A DNA stretch of 64,000 nucleotides from CAYSPT01 sp964432985 (GTDB lineage Bacteria; Muiribacteriota; CAYSPT01): positions 1 to 64,000 of the forward strand of contig CAYSPT010000002.1 of the NCBI GenBank assembly GCA_964432985.1. The letters run 5' to 3'. Shown one piece after another: positions 1 through 7,008 of the stretch; within the stretch, counting starts at the first letter, position 1; every line of letters begins with the position of its first letter. Made by a program: the position numbers and the translations under genes. Below the pieces are notes generated by a model. The model saw nothing but the letters and a program-made list of their open reading frames with translations. It searched no databases and had not been told where the DNA came from.

Positions 1-131
1 ATACCGCCGGCATACGGCAGACGTTCCACTACGAGAACCTTGTCGGCTCCCGCCAGGCGTGCGGCAGAGGCCACTGCCAGCCCGGCCGGGCCGGCCCCGA
101 TAACCAGAACGTCTACCTCGATGTGTTTCAT
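1..131 (-). CDS. NAD(P)/FAD-dependent oxidoreductase, N-terminal fragment
   Basis: Only the first 43 residues are inside the window; the gene continues past position 1. It begins MKHIEVDVLVIGAGPAGLAV, an ADP-binding Rossmann fingerprint (GxGxxG) at residues 12-17 followed by an acidic-ended second strand (VLVVE). Its ATG overlaps the TGA of the GlpA-type gene upstream (ATGA), so the two are translationally coupled. In many anaerobes a GlpA-like FAD protein with a BFD iron-sulphur domain is followed by this type of thioredoxin-reductase-like flavoprotein and then a DUF1667 protein. That pairing, which is family knowledge, suggests a multi-subunit glycerol-3-phosphate or related dehydrogenase. 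The third member lies outside the window. Confidence 0.85.
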   Translation of the reverse strand, partial: MKHIEVDVLVIGAGPAGLAVASAARLAGADKVLVVERLPYAGG

Positions 132-1636
132 ACTCCGTCACCTTCACGCCGTTGCCCCCCCCTGATCAGGCTTTTTGTTTTTCCAACAAAAAGCTCAGAC
201 CCGGTGCCGCTCAATGTGGCTTGCGATGCTTCACCATCGCCGGAGCGTTCTAGTTCTCCGGCCACTCTGAGCAGGCAGAACCCGCCCTGACAGCGCCCGG
301 CAGTCACCCGGCAGCGGACTTTCAAACCCATTAGATTTCGAACCCCGAGAGGATTTTCCAGCGCGTGCTTGACTTCAGCCCTCGTCACCTTCTCGCACCG
401 GCACACGATCTCACCATAGTCGGGATTCTTCATCCAAAGCGCTTCCCATTTCTTCAGGCTTATGTCCCGGACCCGGGGAAGCGGTTTGTGGGGGACAGGA
501 GCTTTACGTTGTTTTTTCCATGATACGCCCACAGCGTCATTCTTTATCAGCAGGTCTTCCACCACCACCCGGGCCAGGGCCGGAGCAGCAGTCAAACCCG
601 GTGACTCTATGCCCAGCAGGTTAACCAGGCCCGGTAGACCGGGTGGCGAATCAACGATAAAATCACTCCCTGACCCAAATGATGGACGTACTCCCGAGAA
701 ACAGTGAATGACCGGTGTGGAATCAATGCTCGGCAGTAGCTCTGCACACTCCCCCATGAGCTTCCGTATCACTTTTGCGGTACTTCTCGTATCTTCTCCC
801 TGCCTGATAGGTTCAGCGCTCGGTCCCACCAGCACCGTGCCATCGACAGTCGGTGTGAGATGGATACCCAGGCTCCGCCCCCCGGCGGGAGGAAGAGGAT
901 AAAGCGGCATGGGAAGAAGCCTGTCCGCTTCGCGGTCCAGCACGAGATACTCTCCCCTCACAGGACGATACCGGGGGAATTTCGCACCCACTGTCCTGGC
1001 CAGGGCAACAGCTCCCAGGCCGGCGGTGTTGATCACTGTCCGGGTCCGGACGGGGCCGCTGGATGTTTCAAGCGTGTATCGGTCGGGGAGATGGCGTCCA
1101 CCGTGCGGACGAATACGACTGACTTCGCATCCCAAACGGTACTCAACACCTGCTTTTACCGCCGATTCAGCCTGGGCAATGGTAAGAGTGAACGGACAAG
1201 TGATGGCGCTTGAAGGCGAAAGCATGGCAGCAGCCACACGGATTCCCGGGATGAAATCCCGTGCCTGGTCTGCCGATATCAATTCAAGATCGTCAACTCC
1301 GTTAGCCTGGCCCCGGCGAATAAGGTTCTCCAGGTCAATCACCTGTGATTGCTCAAGCGCCACGACCAGCTTTCCCGTTCTGCGAAACGGTACACCCAGT
1401 GATCGGCAATAAGCGGGGAACATGTTCTTTCCCGCCAGATTGAACAAGGCTTTGAGCGATCCCACGGGGGGGTTGAAGGCAGCGTGCACCACACCGCTGT
1501 TGCGGCCGCTGGTACCGCAAATTACATCGGAAGCCTTGTCCAGTACAGCAGTACGAATATCATAATGGGCAAGCTTCCAGGCGAAAGCCGAACCGACCAC
1601 ACCGCCGCCGATGACCACGACATCAAAGGAATCCAT
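128..1636 (-). CDS. GlpA-type FAD-dependent oxidoreductase with C-terminal BFD [2Fe-2S] domain
   Basis: A 502-residue protein. The N-terminus (DVVVIGGGVVGSAFAWKLA, residues 5-23) is the FAD Rossmann motif of the DAO superfamily, and SGRNSGVVHAAF follows as in glycerol-3-phosphate dehydrogenases. The C-terminal ~90 residues hold a bacterioferritin-associated-ferredoxin-like domain with cysteines in IVCRCEKVT and later RCQGGFC, the expected [2Fe-2S] ligands. This architecture is that of anaerobic GlpA-like or YgaF/LhgO-like dehydrogenases that oxidise a 2-hydroxyacid or glycerol 3-phosphate and pass electrons onward. The substrate cannot be told from sequence. A ribosome-binding site (AAGGTGA) precedes the ATG. 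It lies 15 nt after pepA and overlaps the next flavoprotein gene. Confidence 0.85.
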   Translation of the reverse strand: MDSFDVVVIGGGVVGSAFAWKLAHYDIRTAVLDKASDVICGTSGRNSGVVHAAFNPPVGSLKALFNLAGKNMFPAYCRSLGVPFRRTGKLVVALEQSQVIDLENLIRRGQANGVDDLELISADQARDFIPGIRVAAAMLSPSSAITCPFTLTIAQAESAVKAGVEYRLGCEVSRIRPHGGRHLPDRYTLETSSGPVRTRTVINTAGLGAVALARTVGAKFPRYRPVRGEYLVLDREADRLLPMPLYPLPPAGGRSLGIHLTPTVDGTVLVGPSAEPIRQGEDTRSTAKVIRKLMGECAELLPSIDSTPVIHCFSGVRPSFGSGSDFIVDSPPGLPGLVNLLGIESPGLTAAPALARVVVEDLLIKNDAVGVSWKKQRKAPVPHKPLPRVRDISLKKWEALWMKNPDYGEIVCRCEKVTRAEVKHALENPLGVRNLMGLKVRCRVTAGRCQGGFCLLRVAGELERSGDGEASQATLSGTGSELFVGKTKSLIRGGQRREGDGV

Positions 1637-1651
1637 CCTGTATTCTTCACC

Positions 1652-3235
1652 TTACAACTGCGACACATCGAAATAGGACAATTTGTTCTTACCTGTCAAC
1701 CATGGTTGCAGCAACTCGACGAACGACACCAGTGTACGGGCCAGCACCCCGGTAGCCCCGCGCTTTGGAAGATATGGCTTGTGATAGTACATAAATGAGC
1801 TTTCGTCTATCCACGCCGTTCCTACCATGTCAGCGTGCACCCACGGCAGGTCACCGGTGAAATTCTGCAGGAACATACCGCCGATACTCGAGTTGGCCGG
1901 GCGGCCGCCTTCATTTCTCAGGTCGGCGATGAGGCTCTTGATCTGCACGGCATACTCCGGCAGCAGGGGAAGTCTCCAGGACTTCTCATCACACTGCTCT
2001 CCGGCTTCAATGAATTTTCGGATATACGCCGTCGGACGGCCCATCACTCCCGTGGCCATGTGCCCCAGGGCCGTTATCACTCCGCCAGTCAGGGTAGCGC
2101 AGTCCACCAGCATTGACGCTCCTTCCTTGACGGCGTGATGAAGTGCGTCGGCCAGCAGCAAACGTCCCTCGGCATCAGTATCAACCACCTCTACGAAAAG
2201 CCCGTTGTACATCTTGACAACATCGCCCGGCTTGTACGCCTGCCCGTCGGGCAGATTCTCAGCGATCGGAATCACGCCCATCAGGTTTACCGGAAGCTTC
2301 AGGGCAGACACTACTTCCATGGCACCCAGTACGGCCGCGGCGCCAGCCATATCATACTTCATGCGCTGCATTCCCTGACGCCGCTTGAGAGAAATGCCTC
2401 CCGCGTCAAAGGTGATTCCCTTGCCTACCAGCGCAAGGACCGGGGCACCGGCTTTCGCCCGGGCCCGGTTGTAATTGAGCGTCACCAGGAATGGTGGTTT
2501 ATCGCTCCCCCTGGCGACGTTCAGGATACCGTTCATGCCCCGGCGCGTCAGTTCCTTTTCGTCAAAGACTTTTATCTTCAAGTCGGCACGATGGGCAACC
2601 GTCCTGGCCACGTCCACCAGGTCTGCCGGAGCAAGCAGATTACCGGGGGTGTTTACCAGGGTGCGTACCATATTGGTGGCCCGGCCCATCAGTTCACCTT
2701 TATGAAGGCCGGCTTTGACCGCTTCTGCCTCCCTGGCCGAATTGACCAGGACGAACAGTTCACTCAACCGGTTCCTCTCGGGAGGTTTCTGGAGGTGTTT
2801 CTGGTATTTGTAGAGCCCCATGATCACCCCTTCCATGATTACTTCGCACACATCGTGTGCAGGAAAATCAGGAAAGGTTGCCGGAACAATGGTCATCTGG
2901 TCGCAATTGATTCGTCTGAGAGTACGCGCAGCCCGGGCGGCCACCGACCGAATCCTGTCCAGGGTATAATCCCCCCGCTTGCCAAGCCCGATGAGCATCA
3001 GGTGCCGAAACGGCGCACCCTCAAGCCGCTCGATGGTGAACTCCTTGAAAGCCCCTTTTATCTCACCCTCTTCATATAGGCGGCGGATGGCGGGGCCAAT
3101 ATGCGGTTCCACTGATTTAGGGAAAGGCCCCGGTGGCAATTCGTCGGAGAAAATACAGGCAAAAAGGGACTTACACCCCCTGGACGGGAACTTACCATGC
3201 TTTACCTTGACCGTAATATCACCGGGAATTGTCAT
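1652..3235 (-). CDS. pepA: Leucyl aminopeptidase (M17 family)
   Basis: A 527-residue cytosolic dizinc aminopeptidase that removes N-terminal residues from peptides. The catalytic C-terminal half has the metal- and substrate-binding signatures VGKGITFDAGGISLK and VDTDAEGRLLLADAL; the usual family form of the latter is NTDAEGRL, so the first residue is Asp rather than Asn here. The N-terminal macro-like domain is present and the length is normal (~500). The ATG has an AGGTGAGG ribosome-binding site. The gene follows tpiA by 28 nt and precedes the GlpA-type gene by 15 nt, so it is probably co-transcribed with glycolytic genes. This is unusual company but carries no clear functional message. Confidence 0.95.
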   Translation of the reverse strand: MTIPGDITVKVKHGKFPSRGCKSLFACIFSDELPPGPFPKSVEPHIGPAIRRLYEEGEIKGAFKEFTIERLEGAPFRHLMLIGLGKRGDYTLDRIRSVAARAARTLRRINCDQMTIVPATFPDFPAHDVCEVIMEGVIMGLYKYQKHLQKPPERNRLSELFVLVNSAREAEAVKAGLHKGELMGRATNMVRTLVNTPGNLLAPADLVDVARTVAHRADLKIKVFDEKELTRRGMNGILNVARGSDKPPFLVTLNYNRARAKAGAPVLALVGKGITFDAGGISLKRRQGMQRMKYDMAGAAAVLGAMEVVSALKLPVNLMGVIPIAENLPDGQAYKPGDVVKMYNGLFVEVVDTDAEGRLLLADALHHAVKEGASMLVDCATLTGGVITALGHMATGVMGRPTAYIRKFIEAGEQCDEKSWRLPLLPEYAVQIKSLIADLRNEGGRPANSSIGGMFLQNFTGDLPWVHADMVGTAWIDESSFMYYHKPYLPKRGATGVLARTLVSFVELLQPWLTGKNKLSYFDVSQL

Positions 3236-3263
3236 TGTTTTGGTGCCTCACCTTTCACTGTTA

Positions 3264-4049
3264 TCAACCAACCGCCTGCTCCAGGGCTTTTCCGCTCCAG
3301 ACCTTTACCAGTTCCGCAAACGATACGGCTTCCAGGCTTGCTCCCCCCACCAGGCCGCCGTCAACATCCGGACAATTCAAATAGCTTTTGACATTAGCCG
3401 GTTTGACGCTGCCGCCATAGAGTATCCTTACCTCGGCAGCGACTTCATCGCCTACCAGTTCCGCCAGACGGGCCCGCACCAGTCCACAGCCGTTCTGGGC
3501 ATCATCAGCGGAAGCGTTTATACCTGTTCCAATGGCCCAGATAGGTTCGTAGGCCACCGCCAGGGATGTGATTGTCTCCGCTTCAAGACCAGAGAATGCT
3601 TCACGGACCTGCGCCGTCAGTACCTCTTCGGTGCGGCCGGCCTCCCTTTCATCGAGAAACTCACCCACACAAACAATGGGAATGAGCCCATGACCGCAAG
3701 CAGCCAGGATTTTCCGTTTTACCAGGTCATACGTTTCGTGAAAATATTTTCTCCGTTCGGAATGTCCCACAATGACATACCGGCAACCGAGGGCTTTGAG
3801 CATACCGGGAGCGATTTCCCCTGTATAGGCTCCCTTTTCTTCCCAGTAAAGGTTCTGGCCGCCGAAAGACACGGTGGAACCCTTGAAAACGGAAGCGATG
3901 GAAGCCAACGCCGTAAACGGCGGACACACGACTACCTCCAGATTGGTGTAATCCGCTACCATAGGAACCAGTTCCCGGGCAAAAGAAGCCGCTTCCTCGT
4001 GTGTTTTGTGCATCTTCCAGTTACCCGCCATAATCTGTCGTCTCGTCAT
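3264..4049 (-). CDS. tpiA: Triosephosphate isomerase
   Basis: A 261-residue TIM barrel interconverting dihydroxyacetone phosphate and glyceraldehyde 3-phosphate in glycolysis. Clear signatures are GNWKMHK (residues 9-15, catalytic Lys), VIVGHSERR (catalytic His) and AYEPIWAIGTG (catalytic Glu). The phosphate-binding loop LYGGSVKP is near the end. Length is normal. The ribosome-binding site is GGGGTGATC before the ATG. It lies downstream of pgk, separated by the 100-N gap, in the common bacterial gap-pgk-tpi order. Confidence 0.97.
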   Translation of the reverse strand: MTRRQIMAGNWKMHKTHEEAASFARELVPMVADYTNLEVVVCPPFTALASIASVFKGSTVSFGGQNLYWEEKGAYTGEIAPGMLKALGCRYVIVGHSERRKYFHETYDLVKRKILAACGHGLIPIVCVGEFLDEREAGRTEEVLTAQVREAFSGLEAETITSLAVAYEPIWAIGTGINASADDAQNGCGLVRARLAELVGDEVAAEVRILYGGSVKPANVKSYLNCPDVDGGLVGGASLEAVSFAELVKVWSGKALEQAVG

Positions 4050-4075
4050 ACTGTGATCACCCCTTAATCTCCTAA

Positions 4076-4175
4076 NNNNNNNNNNNNNNNNNNNNNNNNN
4101 NNNNNNNNNNNNNNNNNNNNNNNNNNNNNNNNNNNNNNNNNNNNNNNNNNNNNNNNNNNNNNNNNNNNNNNNNNN
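4076..4175. other. Assembly gap (100 N) between pgk and tpiA
   Basis: Exactly 100 N, so the true length is unknown. The visible flanks are about 26 nt on the tpiA side and 98 nt on the pgk side. On the minus strand the pgk-side flank can be read as a short open frame (GTG AAC GTG TCG AAA AGA ...) running into the gap, so a small gene between pgk and tpiA is possible. It cannot be supported. No direct repeat is visible in these flanks, unlike the gap near 44.6 kb. Confidence 0.95.
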
Positions 4176-4273
4176 TTGTCTGGTACCATGTCTCGAAATT
4201 CATTATCACGATTTCTTTTCGACACGTTCACCCGTCCGGCTGCGCCCTGAGCCGAAGCCACTGTTGACCAGTT

Positions 4274-5476
4274 CTAACTCTGGGAAACAGCGCTGTCATT
4301 ATCACTAAGAGCGGCAATTCCAGGAAGCGTCTTTCCTTCAAGAAACTCAAGACTGGCCCCACCGCCGGTTGAAATATGAGTCATGCTGTCCGCCAGACCG
4401 CTGCGGTTGACAGCGGCCACTGAATCCCCTCCGCCAATAATGCTTGTAGCACTGCTTTCAGCCACGGCCTTGCACACCGCTTGCGTGCCCGCAGCAAAAC
4501 GAGACATCTCGAAACATCCCATGGGCCCGTTCCACACCACGGTCCTGGCACGGGATATCTCTTTTTGAAAAGCGGAAACCGTCTCCGGTCCGATGTCAAG
4601 AGCCATCCAGCCGTCAGGGATATCATTGCCGACAGTCTGGATGTTTGCCTCATTATCGAACTTGTCGGCGATGACATTATCCACGGGCAGTAATAACGCA
4701 ACTCCCTTTTCAGCAGCAGCAGCCATGACTTCTTTGGCTGTGTCCACCAGGTCCTCCTCAAGAAGCGATGTCCCTACGGAATGACCCTGGGCTTTCAGGA
4801 ATGTGTACGCCATACCGCCGCCGATAAGAAGAACGTCCACCTTGTTGATGAGATTACCTAAAACTTCGAGTTTCCCCGACACCTTGGCCCCACCGATTAT
4901 AGCCACAAATGGATGCTCCGGGTCGGTCACCGCACTGCCCAGATACTTGATTTCCTTCTCCATCAGGAACCCGGCCACGGAGGTGATGTACTGTGACACG
5001 CCGGCCACGGAAGCATGAGCGCGGTGAGCGGTGCCAAAGGCATCCATTACATGCAGGTCGAACCCGGCGGACAGTTCTTTTGCGAACTCGGGATTATTCT
5101 TTTTCTCTCCCGGGTAAAACCTGACATTTTCCAGTAAAACTACCTCTCCGGTCTGCAGAGAATCTACCGACTGGCAGACTTCTTCACCGGTACAGACATC
5201 GAGTTTCTTCACTTTGAGTCCGGTCATCTCTGCAAGCTTACTTGCAACCGGGTCCATCCGCAATTCTTCCTTCACCTCGCCTTTTGGACGGCCAAGATGG
5301 GAGACGAGAGCAACGTTTGCACCATGCTCCAGAAGAAACCGTATAGTAGGAAGAGCAGCCTCGATGCGGCTGGTGTCAGTTACATTCCTCTCCTTGTCAA
5401 GAGGAACGTTGAAATCTACTCTCACCAGGACCTTCTTTCCTGAAACTGAAATATCCCTTATGGTCAACTTGGGCAT
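4274..5476 (-). CDS. pgk: Phosphoglycerate kinase
   Basis: A 400-residue glycolytic kinase that makes ATP from 1,3-bisphosphoglycerate and ADP. The N-terminal signature VLVRVDFNVPLD is at residues 15-26. HLGRPKG and the central nucleotide-domain motif IGGAKVSGK follow, and the C-terminal GGGDSVAAV loop is present. Length is typical. The start ATG has an AGGCAGGTG ribosome-binding site. It sits 60 nt after the STAS gene, with a 17-bp tandem repeat array in that spacer. Confidence 0.97.
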   Translation of the reverse strand: MPKLTIRDISVSGKKVLVRVDFNVPLDKERNVTDTSRIEAALPTIRFLLEHGANVALVSHLGRPKGEVKEELRMDPVASKLAEMTGLKVKKLDVCTGEEVCQSVDSLQTGEVVLLENVRFYPGEKKNNPEFAKELSAGFDLHVMDAFGTAHRAHASVAGVSQYITSVAGFLMEKEIKYLGSAVTDPEHPFVAIIGGAKVSGKLEVLGNLINKVDVLLIGGGMAYTFLKAQGHSVGTSLLEEDLVDTAKEVMAAAAEKGVALLLPVDNVIADKFDNEANIQTVGNDIPDGWMALDIGPETVSAFQKEISRARTVVWNGPMGCFEMSRFAAGTQAVCKAVAESSATSIIGGGDSVAAVNRSGLADSMTHISTGGGASLEFLEGKTLPGIAALSDNDSAVSQS

Positions 5477-5502
5477 CGGTATCCCACACCTGCCTTTCTT
5501 TC

Positions 5503-5553
5503 TACGTATCGCTTGATACTACGTATCGCTGGATACTACTTATCGCTGGATAT
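5503..5553. repeat. Three tandem 17-bp repeats, each a small palindrome
   Basis: Unit TACGTATCGCTGGATAC, with copies at 5503-5519, 5520-5536 and 5537-5553. Each unit contains GTATC-NNNN-GATAC arms and could form a 5-bp hairpin; the third copy is diverged. The third copy is also the last codons and stop (…ISSDK*) of the STAS gene, so the array looks like duplication of that gene's 3' end into the spacer before pgk. Confidence 0.8.
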
Positions 5554-5880
5554 TATCTGAATGGCAGCCTCTTCACTTTCCATTATATGAAAAACGCTGT
5601 CCAGTCTGGTTACGCCGAGAATATCCAGCACCAGTTCTTTAACATTGACCAGAATGAGCCTTCCGCCCTTGTTTTTCAATTTCTTGTAAAGATCGAGTAG
5701 TATTCCTATACCAACGCTGGTGATGAAATTAACGTCCTCCAGATTGATAATGATATACTTCTCACCGCGGTCCAGGGCATATTTCAACGACCGCTTGAAC
5801 ACCGTTGACGTGTCGCTGTCGATTTCTCCATCGACATCGATAACGAAAATATCGTCGATTTTTCTCGTTACAAGATCCAT
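5536..5880 (-). CDS. STAS-domain anti-sigma factor antagonist
   Basis: A 114-residue single-domain protein of the SpoIIAA/RsbV family. It has the four-strand/helix pattern and the segment DVNFITSVGIGILLDLYKK, where the Ser (about residue 55) aligns with the phosphorylated Ser of SpoIIAA (usually DSSGLG). Such proteins bind an anti-sigma kinase when dephosphorylated and release a sigma factor or other partner. No kinase or sigma gene is in the window, so the partner is unknown. Its position between gap and pgk is notable, although a likely terminator separates it from gap. The ribosome-binding site AAGGATAT is close to the ATG. Confidence 0.85.
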   Translation of the reverse strand: MDLVTRKIDDIFVIDVDGEIDSDTSTVFKRSLKYALDRGEKYIIINLEDVNFITSVGIGILLDLYKKLKNKGGRLILVNVKELVLDILGVTRLDSVFHIMESEEAAIQIISSDK

Positions 5881-5939
5881 ATATCCTTACACCAGGTGAG
5901 TAGGTAGCTTGCTTCTCTCACTAATAAAAACAATCAGGC

Positions 5940-5969
5940 GTCCGCATCCTTCTCGAGAAGGATGCGGAC
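5940..5969 (-). terminator. Perfect 30-bp palindrome downstream of gap, probable terminator
   Basis: Two perfectly complementary 15-nt arms (GTCCGCATCCTTCTC and its reverse complement) with no loop spacing lie 25 nt after the gap stop codon. On the minus strand a T-rich run (GTTTTTATT) follows about 9 nt later, so this is a plausible but not textbook intrinsic terminator. It separates gap from the STAS gene. Confidence 0.6.
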
Positions 5970-5993
5970 TTCCTGCTATAAGTAAGAACTAAC

Positions 5994-7001
5994 TCAACCA
6001 GCTGCGATCTTAACTAAATCACGTACTCTACACGAATAACCCCACTCGTTGTCATACCAGCACAGCATCTTCACCAAGGTTCCGCCTATGACAGACGTAG
6101 CCAGGGAGTCGTAGATACTCGAGTGATCGTTCCCGATACAGTCGCTCGAAACGAGCGGTTCTTCGGAGTACTGGAGAATTCCCTTGAGTTCACCCTCGGC
6201 CGCAGCTTTGAACGCAGCGTTGATCTCTTCCACCGTGGTTTCTTTCTCAACCTGAATCACCAGGTCGACAAGTGAAGCATTGGGTGTGGGAACCCGCACT
6301 GCTATACCATCGAGTTTCCCTTTCATGGCCGGTATTACTTTACCGATGGCTTTGGCTGCCCCGGTGGTGGTAGGGATGATATTCAGAGCCGCCGCCCGTG
6401 CCCGACGCAGATCCGAATGAGGCAGATCGAGTATCCGCTGATCGTTGGTGTAAGAATGAATGGTGGTCATAACTCCACGAACGATACCGAAGTTCTCCAT
6501 CAACACTTTGATGGCCGGGGCAAGGCAATTAGTGGTACAGGAAGCATTCGACATGATGTGATGCTTATCGGGATCGTATTCCTTGTCGTTAATGCCGATT
6601 ACGATGGAAGCGTCGATGCCCTCTTTACCTTTCCCCGGAGCGGTGATGATTACCTTTTTGGCGCCAGCGGTGATATGCTTACCGGCACCTTCCCGGGTCC
6701 GGAAAATACCGGTTGACTCCACCACTACTTCCACACCAAGCTCTTTCCAGGGAAGAGCGGTCGGGTCCTTTTCCGCAAAGACTTTGATCTCTTTGCCGTC
6801 GACCACGATTGCTCCATCCTTAGTCTCTACGGTTCCAGAAAATACTCCATGTACCGAATCGTATTTAAACAAGTGAGCCAGCGTCTTTGCGTCGGTAATG
6901 TCGTTAACCGCTACAATATCCAGCGCACTGTCACCGAGCGATGCCCTGAGCACCAGTCGTCCGATCCGTCCAAATCCATTTATTCCAACCTTGATAGCCA
7001 T
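5994..7001 (-). CDS. gap: Glyceraldehyde-3-phosphate dehydrogenase, type I
   Basis: A 335-residue NAD-dependent glycolytic enzyme. It has the N-terminal KVGINGFGRIGRL nucleotide fold, the catalytic cysteine in SNASCTTNCLAP, and the C-terminal WYDNEWGYSCRV. I start it at 7001 (MAIKVGING) because AAAAGGAGTGAAACAGGT sits just upstream of this ATG. A longer in-frame reading would overlap rpsA and add 13 unrelated residues. The start is 7 nt after the rpsA stop, so it is co-transcribed with rpsA and cmk. Confidence 0.97.
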   Translation of the reverse strand: MAIKVGINGFGRIGRLVLRASLGDSALDIVAVNDITDAKTLAHLFKYDSVHGVFSGTVETKDGAIVVDGKEIKVFAEKDPTALPWKELGVEVVVESTGIFRTREGAGKHITAGAKKVIITAPGKGKEGIDASIVIGINDKEYDPDKHHIMSNASCTTNCLAPAIKVLMENFGIVRGVMTTIHSYTNDQRILDLPHSDLRRARAAALNIIPTTTGAAKAIGKVIPAMKGKLDGIAVRVPTPNASLVDLVIQVEKETTVEEINAAFKAAAEGELKGILQYSEEPLVSSDCIGNDHSSIYDSLATSVIGGTLVKMLCWYDNEWGYSCRVRDLVKIAAG

Positions 7002-7008
7002 ACCTGTT

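Noticed and set aside
2135..3079. Long plus-strand open frame opposite pepA (314 codons)
   Set aside because: It is the antisense shadow of a clear M17 peptidase; it shows no domain signature.
2979..4067. Plus-strand open frame of 362 codons opposite pepA/tpiA
   Set aside because: It spans two well-supported genes on the other strand and has no family signs.
4064..4261. Minus-strand open frame across the 100-N gap
   Set aside because: More than half of it is N; no recognisable sequence on either side.
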